A stretch of DNA of 64,000 nucleotides, from contig NC_068979.1 of NCBI RefSeq assembly GCF_016808095.1, forward strand, positions 10,811,001 to 10,875,000. Reading direction: 5' to 3'. This document shows positions 20,301 to 30,323 of this stretch, piece by piece. Numbering within the stretch: position 1 is the stretch's first letter; every line of letters starts with the position of its first letter. The notes below the pieces were generated by a model. The model saw only the letters and a list, made by a program, of their open reading frames with translations. It did no database searches and had not been told where the DNA came from. Made by a program: the position numbers and the translations under genes. This DNA is from Vigna angularis. Lineage: Eukaryota > Streptophyta > Magnoliopsida > Fabales > Fabaceae.

Positions 20301-22468
20301 TAATGAACAGCCAATTCAAAAATCAGATCAGAATTGTTTGGCTCCAATTTGATTGCTGCCACCAATGACTCTAAAGCTTTGGAGTGAAGGCGAGACCTCT
20401 CAGAGTCAGAGGAAGCAACCTTAGATTGCTTTCCAAGACAAAGTCCCAACATCCGTAGAGCAACACCTTTCAAATGTTCATTTTGGTCACGAGCATTATT
20501 GACTGCCCTCTGTGCATAGATCACTCCCTCAGCAGCAAGATGGGGATCTGAGCTGCAGATCCGAGCTGCTAACACTAATGATGTAATGTCATTTGGTCGT
20601 TCATGTTTGTGCAAAGATTTCCTTAGCAGGCTCAAAGCACAGTCATTTTGTCCAGCACCACTATAACAAAAAGCTAAAGAATTCCAACAATCGATTCGAT
20701 GGTATACTCCAGGCATCAACTCTTCAATTTGCTTTGCTAAAGTAGAAGTTTGGCTACATATAGAAAGTGCAAAAGTAAGGTGTTCCATGACTGATGGATC
20801 CCATTTCATCTTACCAAGGCTAAACTTTCTCAAAAGAACCATCAATAGCAGAATAGCCTCTTCAAGATTATTTTTAGGCACATATGACCCTTCAATCTGA
20901 ACTGCCAAACTAGGTGGACTTGCCTCCACCCCACTGTATAGCAAAAACATAACAAACGACTTCTGAATTCTTGCACAGTAATCATTATCAAGGTTCCATT
21001 GACTAAAAAGGGCTCGCCTATAAGCAGAGATTGCCTCATCATAGCAACCAGCTTGCTTCCAAAGCTCTGGAAGGAGCTCTACAGCATGGCTGACTATCTC
21101 TTGCAATTTATTATCCACTTGAATATTAGGAATACCCTGATAAAATATCTTCTCAACGGAATCAAGAATACGTTTACAATTATTAGCAGCCTCTGCATAA
21201 ATTCATTAAACAAGAATTTCAATGTATCCATTCTGTTATGAAATCACTCCCTTTTAGAAGGGAAAAAAATATTAAGAAGGTAAAGGTAAGGTGGAGAAAA
21301 ATTTCAACAGTCAGGTTGTATATGATACCTGTAAATTTCTCTAATTTTTGCAGAGACTTGGCTTTTAAGTAGATGGCTTCAAGCACCAAGCTAGCCGCAT
21401 GCTGAGAGCCCGAGGCTGATTCAGTGTGAGCACGACCTTTCTTGCCTGGTGGTTTCTCAGAAAATGAAGATTGCAACCTCTGAATGGCAGCTTGGAGATC
21501 AATCCCATCAAACACACGAAGAGCACCTTCTACATTACCTCTCTGATACTCCAACTTACCAAGAAGAGCTCTTGCTTCCTGCAAGGTTTTAAGAGTAACA
21601 TCAGGGCTAAACTCTATGATCTGATTAATTTCTCCCAAAAAACAGCTCCTCCTATCCAGTGCCAAGAATCAATGCATTCAAGATATCATTTGTATCAAAT
21701 TTACACAGTACAAATTACGAAGCCCATTTCTTGTATTGACATGTTTTTTCTAGCCTCAAAAAATTCAATTATGTTACGTACATATGTACAAATTGCAATC
21801 TATAATATGTTCAATGCTCAAATTAGAATAATATGAGTACTACGACAAAAATACATTGCATGCTATCAGATTCAAAGATCCTGAGGTTTGGCTCACAGAT
21901 GAAATTTATCGCCTTGTTATTGAAGGTGTTGAGAACATAGTAGTTACAGTTACCTAGAGAAGGCAGACCTTATTCCTATAAATCTAAGAGTTGCTCCGAA
22001 ACAGAAATATAAATCAAGACAACATATTGAAGTCTAAATAATTAGCAAACATGATGAATGAGTAGCTAAATTCCAACAACAAAAAATTTCAGAGACAAAT
22101 ATCACAACCATTTGACATCAAGATCAGCTTTCTCCAATAACTCTAAGTGACAATTTGGCCCTTGGTTTTTGCTTCTTACTATTTGAAAATATGAAATGCA
22201 CAATCCAGAAACAGTTGCCACCAGATGTCATAAAAGAGAAACAAAGGGAATATTTTGCTACACAAATAAATGGCTGACACAAACTAGTAAAGTGTGGCAG
22301 TATTAACAAACAAACCTCAAAATTGAGTGACAATCCTTCTCGCAACGAATCTTCTGCTTCTTGAATATTTCCTTGATCAAGCTTGGCCTCAACTTCTGAT
22401 GCAGCCATGCGGCTTCCATTGGCCTGGAACTCCCTAACTGATACTCTCCCATGCTCAGTAGACCCCAT
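8367..22468 (-). CDS. NPG1: NPG1-like calmodulin-binding tetratricopeptide-repeat protein, five coding exons
   Basis: Minus-strand exons are 22468-22316, 21578-21329, 21192-19982, 17635-17488 and 8686-8367. They sum to 2082 nt, that is 693 codons plus stop, close to Arabidopsis NPG1 at about 704 aa. The product starts [11 protein letters not shown] and contains [40 protein letters not shown] and [20 protein letters not shown]. It ends [20 protein letters not shown]. These are hallmarks of NO POLLEN GERMINATION 1, a TPR protein that binds calmodulin and is needed for pollen tube emergence. The ATG at 22468 follows an in-frame TTG. Intron 4 (17487-8687, 8801 bp) has a GC donor (CAAG|GCAAG) and holds an 8.5-kb retrotransposon; without it the intron would be about 280 bp. 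No coding damage is seen. Confidence 0.9.
8771..9412 (-). repeat. 3' LTR of the chromovirus in NPG1
   Basis: 642 bp, ends TGTTA/TAACA. It carries several copies of a CCGTTCGG-type motif (about 9207-9356). Confidence 0.92.
9413..11075 (-). pseudogene. RNase H tail, integrase and chromodomain region of the NPG1-intron chromovirus
   Basis: Beyond the nested element the minus strand resumes with RNase H/connection sequence ([20 protein letters not shown]). Integrase follows: zinc-finger half CLVCQQHK and core [26 protein letters not shown] and [19 protein letters not shown], which supply the D, D and E residues. The last part ([18 protein letters not shown] ... [11 protein letters not shown]) is the chromodomain-containing tail of chromoviruses. 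Several frame breaks (about 10750, 10600, 9735) make it non-functional. Confidence 0.85.
10963..11075. repeat. Left copy of a 113-bp direct repeat flanking the nested element
   Basis: Same sequence as 13569-13681 with one mismatch (gctg versus gttg). It is chromovirus RNase H sequence present once in an intact element. Confidence 0.93.
11074..11239 (+). repeat. Truncated 5' LTR of the nested gypsy element
   Basis: Matches 13403-13568, the last 166 bp of the 3' LTR. The first 138 bp, including the TATA-like box, are missing. The junction shows a 2-bp TG overlap between flank and LTR. Confidence 0.9.
11243..11260 (+). other. Primer-binding site, probable tRNA-Tyr type
   Basis: TGGTCCGACCTGCCGGAT, three bases after the LTR. 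All 18 bases match the complement of the plant tRNA-Tyr 3' end as I recall it. Confidence 0.7.
11276..13222 (+). CDS. Chimeric gag - LDL3-like amine oxidase fragment - protease-remnant protein
   Basis: A single uninterrupted 648-codon ORF. Residues 1 to about 198 are retroviral gag (coiled-coil start [15 protein letters not shown]; core [20 protein letters not shown]). From about 11872 to 12920 the sequence is that of the FAD amine-oxidase domain of plant LDL3-type lysine-specific histone demethylases: [57 protein letters not shown] and [17 protein letters not shown]. The segment ending in GEATCKEHP in relatives is missing (VVTDW joins [10 protein letters not shown]), as is an earlier stretch. 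Flavin binding and catalysis are therefore unlikely. The end ([20 protein letters not shown]) is the protease C-terminal region of gypsy elements. The uninterrupted frame across about 1 kb of host sequence suggests capture from spliced mRNA or one large exon. Confidence 0.85.
   Translation: MENKMNALEKRWEGKFESMEARLEEIREEMRGMDRKANRDRGRRRNQRRSSEGSRDSVNAERKRRPPEKSEDEAEEDRGDVQRSGMKRIKLPTFEGVDPMGWIAKAEKFFDLQNLTERKKMKLVYTCMERGASYYWIRFWRKKTRHPNWKIFTEALTRRFGELNRDTVCEELAAERQEGSVNKDFQELGNSVPQASGKPDHSFSVSVDLGAGIINGVEAVGAIERRSDTFSLIGDPFDLGLTMMNSDCLRNDKETKQNHSVNRPFNSERDSSVERKLDEDILSSQERRVRDWHFTHLEHDCAASLNNVSLSDWNHDEVYRSFGGDHAMIIRGHSFVVEYLGERITIPLNHIVTNVSNDIKEPGQNYKIKVSTANNNDFFGDTVLVTVLLGSLKAGTIQWYPPLPQWKCFSGKRFSHGTLNTVVLEFPSEVWDYAGDYLEATNARRNTRGHYFMFCNVRIVVGVPALIALEVGKVAIDGQSWSSSGHLKHAIKVLRKFFGQDSVPDHVKYVVTDWDTVWGAMMSGLRESVSKMDILSTGNEYIVEMKGLEIRDKLYLFESGDLDVNLGATCLASLGKMKVDWWQLSMEIEQEEWKTSVEDSRSRMLEVDRIQEEWKILEEDLPPPKPPDLNWRASPGKGRGALRQITVP
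13265..13568 (+). repeat. 3' LTR of the nested gypsy element
   Basis: 304 bp, TGTTA...TAACA. It contains a TATA-like GGTATAAATAATAAAC near 13349 and two ACACGTGT (G-box-like) motifs near 13295-13315. Confidence 0.9.
13569..13681. repeat. Right copy of the 113-bp direct repeat flanking the nested element
   Basis: Begins GATTT directly after the 3' LTR. GATTT would be the expected 5-bp target duplication; the repeat extends another 108 bp. Confidence 0.93.
13569..14852 (-). pseudogene. Reverse transcriptase and RNase H of the NPG1-intron chromovirus
   Basis: RT motifs are seen in order: [46 protein letters not shown] and the catalytic [10 protein letters not shown] frameshift near 14300 precedes the thumb ([20 protein letters not shown]). 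Another break near 14090 precedes RNase H ([18 protein letters not shown] ... [17 protein letters not shown] ... [13 protein letters not shown]). The nested element ends the frame at 13569. Confidence 0.88.
14837..16578 (-). pseudogene. gag and aspartic protease of the NPG1-intron chromovirus
   Basis: The minus-strand frame probably starts at the ATG near 16578 ([11 protein letters not shown]). It encodes a Retrotrans_gag domain ([20 protein letters not shown] ... [16 protein letters not shown]), a zinc knuckle [14 protein letters not shown], and the protease active site [14 protein letters not shown]. The frame breaks near 15175; protease sequence resumes in the next frame ([20 protein letters not shown]). 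Upstream in-frame codons running into the LTR are treated as read-through and not as a real start. Confidence 0.85.
16633..16650 (-). other. Primer-binding site, probable tRNA-Tyr type
   Basis: On the element strand it reads TGGTCCGACCTTCCGGAT, two bases from the 5' LTR. Plant tRNA-Tyr ends ...ATCCGGCAGGTCGGA plus CCA as I recall it; the complement matches with one mismatch. Confidence 0.65.
16653..17294 (-). repeat. 5' LTR of the chromovirus in NPG1
   Basis: 642 bp, same length as its partner. A two-base gap separates it from the primer-binding site at 16633-16650. Confidence 0.92.
17636..19981 (-). other. NPG1 intron 3 with short-LTR and repeat relics
   Basis: 2346 bp between NPG1 exons 3 and 4. 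Besides the 120-bp LTR at 18913-19032, two related segments lie at about 18755-18858 and 19098-19206. Both run from AATTTTATT through TACAAAGGT and CCCTTCCAAGATGTTG to TTGATCTCTCCC. They look like pieces of one element broken by the short LTR or duplicated beside it. The rest is AT-rich without coding signal. Confidence 0.55.
18913..19032 (-). repeat. 120-bp short LTR with adjacent tRNA-Met-type primer site (TRIM-like relic)
   Basis: On the minus strand it starts TGTTGGAAGTCCCACATCG and ends CACTTCTTAACA. It is followed directly by TGGTATCAGAGC (18901-18912), the standard initiator-Met primer-binding site. The very short LTR fits a TRIM-type element. I did not find the partner LTR, so it is a relic. 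Confidence 0.6.
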
Positions 22469-25400
22469 CAATCATTTCCCTCCAACCTGCACACACTCCA
22501 TAACCACCCTTTCCACGTAAGTTCCAATTTTGTCGTCCCTTAGAAGCTTCAACGGCATTGCACACTGGTCATATATATTTCACAAAATCTAAACAAAAAC
22601 TCATACACACAAGTCCAAATCTTTAGTATCGCAAAGAAAAACAAAGTTCCCCGTTTCACACGGCATTGCTAAAAACTGATCCTAGCATTGTCATATACGA
22701 TGCAAGTCCCCACAAATGCATGTTTTTCACTTCAAAAGTCGTTTTCGATGTAATGGGGTTCCGTGATAACATAAAAATCATCAAACTTTGGAAGAAAAAT
22801 TGAAAATTGCAAAAAAAAAATTACATGGGAGAGGGTGGGAAATTGCAGATCCAGGGAAGAAGCTGGAAAATGGAACAATGAATAAAAAAAGGTTGTGACT
22901 GACCAAAGCAACGTGGCGTTGGAGCAAAGGGAATAGATGCAACAGTAACCGAAAGGAAGATCTAGGAGAGGGGACCCTTGAATTTTATCAGCATTTGATC
23001 AAAGTTGATGGCATTGTCTTATTTGAGAGGAAAAAACAACAATAGAAAGAAACAGAAGAAGAGTGGTGGGTGGTTTGAGGTCAACCGCTGTTACAGCTGG
23101 TGAGAGAAGAGAATGACCAAAATTGAATGCCCAAGAAAAGTAACAACTAAATACTCTCACTTCTTTTAAAATTAATATAAACTTTAATCTTTGCACATTT
23201 TAATTTTACCACTGTGGATAATGCAGAGACTCTTACAGTGTTAATTAATTCAAAATAGTTTATTTATAACTTCTAATAATTATTAAAATAATTAATAACA
23301 CTGAGCTTAGCAATTTAATATTTATACCTCTTTTTAAATAAATTTAAATTTATGCATTATCATTTAAATACATATGTAATCAATTATTTTCTATCTTACT
23401 AAAATGATTACATGATTGATTTATTTTATCCTTTTATATTATCACATGTATGTGAGAAACTTCCGTTATTAATAGAGTAGTACAATGATAATTATGATAT
23501 AATTAAATATATATTGAATTAAATTTAAAATTAATATTAATTTTATCATTAACAGTCACTGGTACATTTTAACTTCTAAATTGTATTTTATATTTTAATG
23601 CTTTGTTTATATTCGAAAGTTAAATAGTAAAAAACACGGAAAAGAATAATAACTAGAGTATGAATAAATAAATAATTGTATCAAAAAAATGAAGACATAG
23701 AAAAAAGTGAAATATTTTTTATTATCAGTAATTTTTCTTTACTTATTATTTTAATATATTATTAATATTATTATTAAAATTTAAATATTGATATAACATT
23801 TGTAACGTATTATATTTAAAATACAATTAATTATACAGTCATACAATCAATTAAATAAAATAATTATAGTATAATTTATTACAGATTTTAATATAATGGT
23901 ACATGATAATATTAATTATGTCTAAAAATATAATATGACTTTGAATATGTTATTTTTTGAATTTTGTTTGAATATATCTCAATAAATAATTTTACTTTAA
24001 GAATATGTAAAGTATATCAAATATTCTTATTTATACATATATATTTATCTCAATTTATTTTTAAATATTGGAATCTAAAGACATTTAATTTTACTTATTT
24101 GTAAGAAAAAAAACAATATAATGAAAACCAATAAATTTTAACATTTAGAAAATTTTAAATTGTAAAATAGTTTGAAATATTGTTTGACTTTTAGTTATAA
24201 TTTACCCAACAATCTAAGATATGGGAGAGATTGATAAGATCTAACTCATTTATCAACCAATTCTCTTTAAGCGATTAGATTTCACAAACACTAATTTTCC
24301 CAAGAGTTGTTGATTTTTCCTATGAACCAAAATACTTAGAGTTCTATTTAAATGTTCGCTCAACGATAAATGTTTTTTATGCTCTATAAAATTTAAATAA
24401 AATAAATTTTGCTTAGTGTAAGCAAGTCTTATTTAATAAGTTTGCATAATTTAAAAAATTTCTAAGAAATATCCATTGACCAAAATGTCTTGTTTTATTC
24501 ATTCCTTGGAACAAAACTAATATATATAATCAAATAATATCAAGCTAAACATATTTGACCCGTTGACTATAAATTACACTATTAGATTTCTTAACACATT
24601 TCAATAAAATACATCAAACTTGCATAAACTCAACATTTAGAGACTAATTCACTTCAACAATCAAGTCATTTATTTTATGATATTATCAGAAATTGAACTA
24701 ATTTTCCTTACTTAAATCTGTTTTATTCAAGATAAATCTCAAAGAGTTACTACTTTTTAAAATGAAACTCAAAAAACCAACTTTTCTATTTATAATGAAA
24801 TAAGATAAGAAAATATATTGCAATATAGTGAAAAAATTTCTTCTTCTTCTTTCTTTTTTTTTCTTTTTTTCTTTTTACAAAAAGCTACCTCTTAAGAATA
24901 AATAAGAAAGACGTGTATTACTTTATAGTAGAAAATAATTCGTTTACAATAACAATCGTATTCCGTTATACATTGCTATTATATCATACCAGTAAAACAC
25001 AGCGAAATAATTAATACAATTAAAAAAAACTAGTTAATTTAATAATTATCATAATAAAGAAACAGTTAAATTATATAGAAACCTTTTTAAAAGTTATATT
25101 GTATTATTTATTACAGTTTCACAATTAAAAATAATCACAGAACATAGAGAAAATCATAAAAAATGTAAAAAAAATTAAAAAAATCCTTACTAATTGTTAC
25201 ATATATACAATCATTATTTAACTTTTCAGTTGTCATAAAAAAATCATTTACATCATAAAAAAATATTTTTTTTTCCTTATACTGACCACACCTTTTTAAT
25301 AAAAAAACAAATTTTCCTTTTCTCTGTTAAAATTCTGGTATCTTCGCTTGCAACCAGTGAAATTAAATCATTTTCTGTTTTTCTTATCCCTTTAGGAAAA

Positions 25401-25573
25401 AAATCTCTCTCCTTCCCTCTAAAATATAATGTGTAGTATTTAATAAAACAGTAAAATATTAGCACGTATTACTTTTTTCTATTATTTAGATAACTAAAAT
25501 GTTCACACAAACAAACTTTTACAAGTATGCAATTAATCACTATCTGTTTTTTATCTGATAGAAATTGTTAACT
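22469..25573. other. NPG1 5' region followed by AT-rich spacer
   Basis: 22469 to about 23200 should hold the NPG1 promoter and 5' UTR. A possible UTR acceptor (tgtgtgcag before gttggaggg, minus strand) lies near 22480-22490; its donor is not assigned. 23200-25573 is very AT-rich, with a pyrimidine tract near 24840-24880, and no gene or repeat I can name. Confidence 0.4.
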
Positions 25574-25709
25574 CACTGGTGTGGAGTCAAGGAAAACGAC
25601 AACAATTATTTTTATCAATAGGCAGCAGTTTCTGAACCTAGGCATATCCAAGCGAGGCAAAAAGTCTGAATCGAGGCATAAAAGGGTAGGATATTGCCTC
25701 GGTTCAAAG

Positions 25710-28700
25710 TTAACTGAAGCAGTAAATTGTCATATTAAATGGATGGTTGTCAGCAATATAAAGATTACTTAAATTCTCTTCTTTATCTTCAATTTGTCTT
25801 TTTCCTTGAAAAGCAACATACCAATGGTCAGACGCAAGATCTTTAACATAAAAAACCTGACTTGCTTGATATGCCATGATAAACGGTTCGTCTCCATAAC
25901 CAACCTTTCGAAACTCAACAAGTGTCATACCAGATTCATCTATTTTGACACCACTTTTATTGTCGATCCACTTACATTTGAAGAGTGCAACGGAAAACTT
26001 AGTGTAATCAACCTCTCATATCTCTTCTATTCTACCATAATATCTCATGGATCCAATTATAGGATTTTGATCTTTGGATGTGGAAAATTGTAGCGACTCA
26101 GCTTCTAGACTGGCGCCACTATTTTGTACTGTGCTTTTATCATCCAAAGTCTTTGTATAGAATGTGCAATTATTAATTTCATAGCCTGTACAACCTACAA
26201 CATCAAACTTCAAACCATTTGCTAGCCACAACAAAGTCTCAGAAGACCGTGATTCTTTCAAAACTTCATATTTGAACCAGGACAAGAATGTTCTGCTATG
26301 TTCCATCAACTGTCATTTCTCTTATTGTCTTGGATACTTATCCTTTACAACGGCTTTGTGTGCTTCCAAAAATGGGATCACTTCATCTATATTGTTTAAT
26401 ATGTACAGATGTGCTTGCATCAATTCTTCACGACTTTTCCTCACCACATTCACACCTCGGATGCTTTTACTTGTAGAATATTTATTCAATCATGATATCC
26501 GAGGGACTCCTATCGGATTTTCTTTAGTCATATAATCAGAGCAAAACTCGATACTTTCTTCAGCAATATATCTTTCAATCATTGAACCTTCTGGACGATA
26601 TTGATTTTTGACGTACCATTTCAAAATCTTCATATAACGCTCAATAGGGTACATCCATCTTAAGTATACTAGTCCACGCAACTTTATTTCTCTGACCAAA
26701 TGAACAAGTAAATGCACCATGATGTCAAAAAAGGATGGAGGGAAAACATTTCTAGCTGACACAAGATAATGATAATTTCGCTTTGAAGTTTATCTAACTT
26801 TGTAGGATCGATGAATTTACTACAAATTGACGAGAAAAATTAGCACAGTCGAGTTATGGTCTGCCTAACTTTTTTGGGTAAAATTCCACGAATTTCCACC
26901 AGTAACACTTGTTGCATTAAGACGTGACAATCGTGAAACTTGAGTCCAACAAGCTTCAAGTCCTGCATTGACACTAAGCTTTTGATATTTAAACAAGACA
27001 AAAACTTATCTTCTCTTGTCTAGACATTGTGTAACATGTAGGGGGCAAATAAGTACGTTTACCAATCTCTCTTGGTGCCAACTCTTCTCGGATCTTCATG
27101 TCAACCAAATCCAAACGCGCATTCACTCCATCTTTTGTTTTTTCCTAGATGTTTATTAGTGTATCAATCAAGCTATCACAAACATTATTAGTGCATCGAC
27201 GGCCTCCAATCGCAGTCGGTGGCAGTAAAGCGCTCCGCGACGGCGAAGCTTCGGCTGCTAGCGAAGAACTGCGCCGACAACTGGATTTTGATTGTGAAGT
27301 CTGGCACGGTGCCTGTTCTTGTTCCTCTTCTCCGTTGTAGTGATCCTTGGTGAGTTTTTTAGTACGCTTTACTTTTTCTGTTTTCATTGATTCATTATTT
27401 AAGGAGCTATTTTGAACCACACAAATCCATCCCCTCAACTATCACCATACATCCACGCTGAGTTTCGAACAGAGAACAGAGCAGCGACGTGGCCAAAGGA
27501 GAAACCAACTAGGGAACAAACCCTCACATAGGGATGAAGGCGGCAATGACATGGCCAGCTAACGGTGCTTCCAGTCTCATCGCGGAAGCGAGATGCAGCG
27601 TTGGAGGAAATGAGATCCGTGAAGACGGTCGCAGTGTGGAAGTAGAGGCAAAATGGGCCTTAGCGGCGACACCTGAGGGACTTTCGTAGCGGCCAACGTT
27701 GCCGAAGACGAATTTTTTAATCGGATTTCCGGGGCACGGAACCTGTCAATTTTGTTAATTTCAGGAAATAATTTTTCTGGGTCGATTCCTGAGGGGATCT
27801 GTGAATTGGTTAATCTGAGATTACGAAAAAGAAGAACTCAGCTTTGCCCCCAACTGAGATGACGAAGAAGTAACGTGGCAGATACTTAAGAAGAAGACGT
27901 GGCCTCGCCGTTTGCCAAATCAACTAAAAGTTGACGCCGTCCATTTTTTAGGACTACTACTAATAGTTTCAATACTATGAAGACTAAAAACCATCAAAGT
28001 TTCGAGTAGGGACTAAAACCAAAATCGTGTGATACTTAAGGGACGAAAAACATATTTAACCCTTGTAAAAATCGCCGATGACGCATATACATTGTCTTCC
28101 TTCCGTGTTTTAATTGTTGAGCTGCAATGTGTTTCTTCACATATAGGACATGCTTTATGACCTTTCACACTGTACCCCGACAAATTACCGTAAGCTGGAA
28201 AGTCATTAATGGTGCAAAATAACATGGCATGCATCATGAAAGTTTCTGAAGCAAAGGCATCAAATATTTCAACCCCATCAACCCACAACAACTTCAAGTC
28301 TTCAACTAGTGGCCTAAGATAAACATCTATGTCATTTCCAAGCTGCTTTGGACCAGATATCAACATTGACAACATCATGTACTTTCTTTTCATGCACAAT
28401 CCAGGAGATAAGTTGTAAATTATCAGTATAACGGGCCAACAACTGTGATTGGTACTTAAATTACCAAAAGGGATCATTCCATCAGTAGCTAAGCCAAACC
28501 TAAGATTTCTACATTCTTGACCAAATTGGGGGAATTCTTGATCAATATTTTTCCATTGCTTTGAATCAGTTGGATGACGAAGCAGCCCATCAGTTGTTCT
28601 CTCATCTGCATGCCATCTTAGGTTTTTAGCGTCTTTGGGATTCGCGAACAAATGCTTAAGTTTGGCCACGAGTGGAAGGTACCAAACTACTTTCAAAGCA

Positions 28701-29295
28701 GAACCATTCTTTTCTATGTTACCACTATCTTCACCGTTGTTTTTTGCCTTGTATCGTGGTAACCCACATTTTGGACACTTTGTCAAAACATCATACTCAT
28801 TCCTATACAATATGCAATCATTCGGAGATGCATGTATCCGTTTATACTCCATACCCATCGGACAAAGAATTTTTTTTGCATCATAATTACGAGTGGGTAA
28901 TGTATTTCCATCTGGCAGCATTTCATTCAACAACGACAACAATTCTATAAAACTCTTATCAGTCCATCCATTGCTTACCTTTAAAATCATGAGCCTTAAC
29001 ACCATTGACAACCGTGTGAACTTAGTTGAACCGACATACAAAGGAGTCTCTGCATCCATGGACTCGTTTCATACACATGTGCTTGGGCAAAAGCTTATGC
29101 GCCAACATCACAGATCATGTCGTCTAAGTTGTCTTCTTCTGGTCCATCTTCCATATCCATGGTGGAATCATCAGTTGGAAAGTCCGTTGCCTCGTCGTGC
29201 CATATCCAAGTTGTATAACTTCGTACGAAACCATCACAGATAAGATGTTCCCTAATATCGGTTGCGTTCAACTTCCTCCCATTCAAACAATTCAC
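25710..29295 (-). pseudogene. CACTA Tnp2-like transposase, broken
   Basis: Recognisable pieces are REHLICDGFVRSYTTWIWHD, DGLLRHPTDSKQWKNIDQEF, TDGMIPFGNLSTNHSCWPV, YNLSPGLCMKRKYMMLSMLI, FDIMVHLLVHLVREIKLRGL, RWMYPIERYMKILKWYVKN and CTGYEINNCTFYTKTLDDKS. They match Transposase_21, DUF4218 and DUF4216 of plant CACTA elements. Frames are broken throughout. A foreign segment at about 27195-28065 separates NNVCDSLIDTLINI (27190-27148), whose usual continuation reads EKNVCDSLIG in relatives, from Transposase_21. Confidence 0.85.
27195..28065. mobile_element. Insertion inside the CACTA transposase gene, with an LRR-coding exon piece
   Basis: The segment interrupts the Tnp2 frame and is much richer in GC and CpG than its surroundings. 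Its right end (gggactaaaaccaaaatc ... gggacgaaaaacatatttaaccc) matches the terminal type of the MITE at 49692-49987. At about 27765-27819, after an acceptor-like ttaatttcag, the plus strand encodes GNNFSGSIPEGICELVNLR, a plant-type leucine-rich repeat. I read it as a Pack-type element that took an LRR receptor exon. No matching left terminal repeat was found, so the class is tentative. Confidence 0.5.
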
Positions 29296-29300
29296 ACAAG

Positions 29301-30323
29301 GACATCTAAACTTGACTTCATCATCACCCCTTGTATTCGTATTACGTTGCGCAAACTCTATAAATTCTTCTACCCCTCTCTCGTACTCAGTGCTGATGCG
29401 TGGTAAATTAATTCACCCTCGATTCGTACGCATGTTTACTGAAATTGTTTACACAATTTCAGTAATCTTTAATGATCACTTTGAACGTGTTTGTATTCAA
29501 GGTGTGACCCTATCCCATTCAAGAAGATTCACTTTTTTTAGTTTATTAAACATATCAATTTTAAACAACATATCTAAAATTTCACGAAATTTTGCCAGCA
29601 TTTCGCATTAGTCTTCAAGTTACACGAAATGAAAGTGATTATAAATCACAATCAAATATGCACCCGAAGATCAATACAAAACACAACTGCAAAATTTCAT
29701 GAAATTTAAGAGATGTATATTAAAATTGATATGTATTAATAAACTATGAAAAAATTATTACTCTTCTTAAACTGTCCAACCGGACAATTCAAGATTCAAT
29801 ACTTGTAAATTATTATTACCATCTCCTCTATTCATTTGTAAAAAGTACGTTTGTTTAAAAAATCTAGAGATAGTAAATAATTTTTGTATTGAATCTCAAA
29901 TGGGAAACTAAGGCTAATTGACAAAAACAATATATATTCAAGTAAAGAAATAATTACATATACAACATGCAATATATTCATGCAAAACAATATATTGAAG
30001 CAAACAACAAGTGAGAATAATACACAAATAGTTATAAGAACTTATTAACATACTTGATTCCTTTTCTTATCATTTCATTATTTGTCAATCATGTTTACGA
30101 ATTATGTTTTTTTTTGTTTCATTCCTTGCTAATTCTCTAGATGCATCATGAAAGTTGTCATCTGGATAAGAGAAGAAAATAAGAAATGGTCTTATAGTCT
30201 TAAATAGAAGGAAAGAAAATTTAAGAAAATAAACTTAAAAAGATGGTGAAAATTTTTAAATGAATAATTGAATAATTTAAAATTATTATAATTACTATTA
30301 TTGATGATAACTATCATTTTCAT
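29301..30323. other. AT-rich spacer
   Basis: No coding signal on either strand. It may include the eroded 5' end of the CACTA element. Confidence 0.4.

Larger units (their letters stand above)
25574..29300 (-). mobile_element. Decayed CACTA (En/Spm) transposon
   Basis: Minus-strand remnants of a Tnp2-type transposase gene occur in the expected order: an N-terminal transposase-associated domain (29295-29095), Transposase_21 (29059-28013), DUF4218 (26762-26490) and DUF4216 (26309-25710). A terminal CACTGGTG at 25574 is followed by subterminal cgaggc/gcctcgg repeats. The same subterminal sequence (aaggaaaacRacaacaatt) occurs at the start of the element at 52723. The opposite CACTA end was not found, so the right limit is approximate. 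Confidence 0.8.

Noticed and set aside
27180..27200. CACTA string next to a transposase gene as a possible element end
   Set aside because: It lies inside the coding homology (NNVCDSLIDTLINI) and lacks subterminal repeats or a duplicated triplet.
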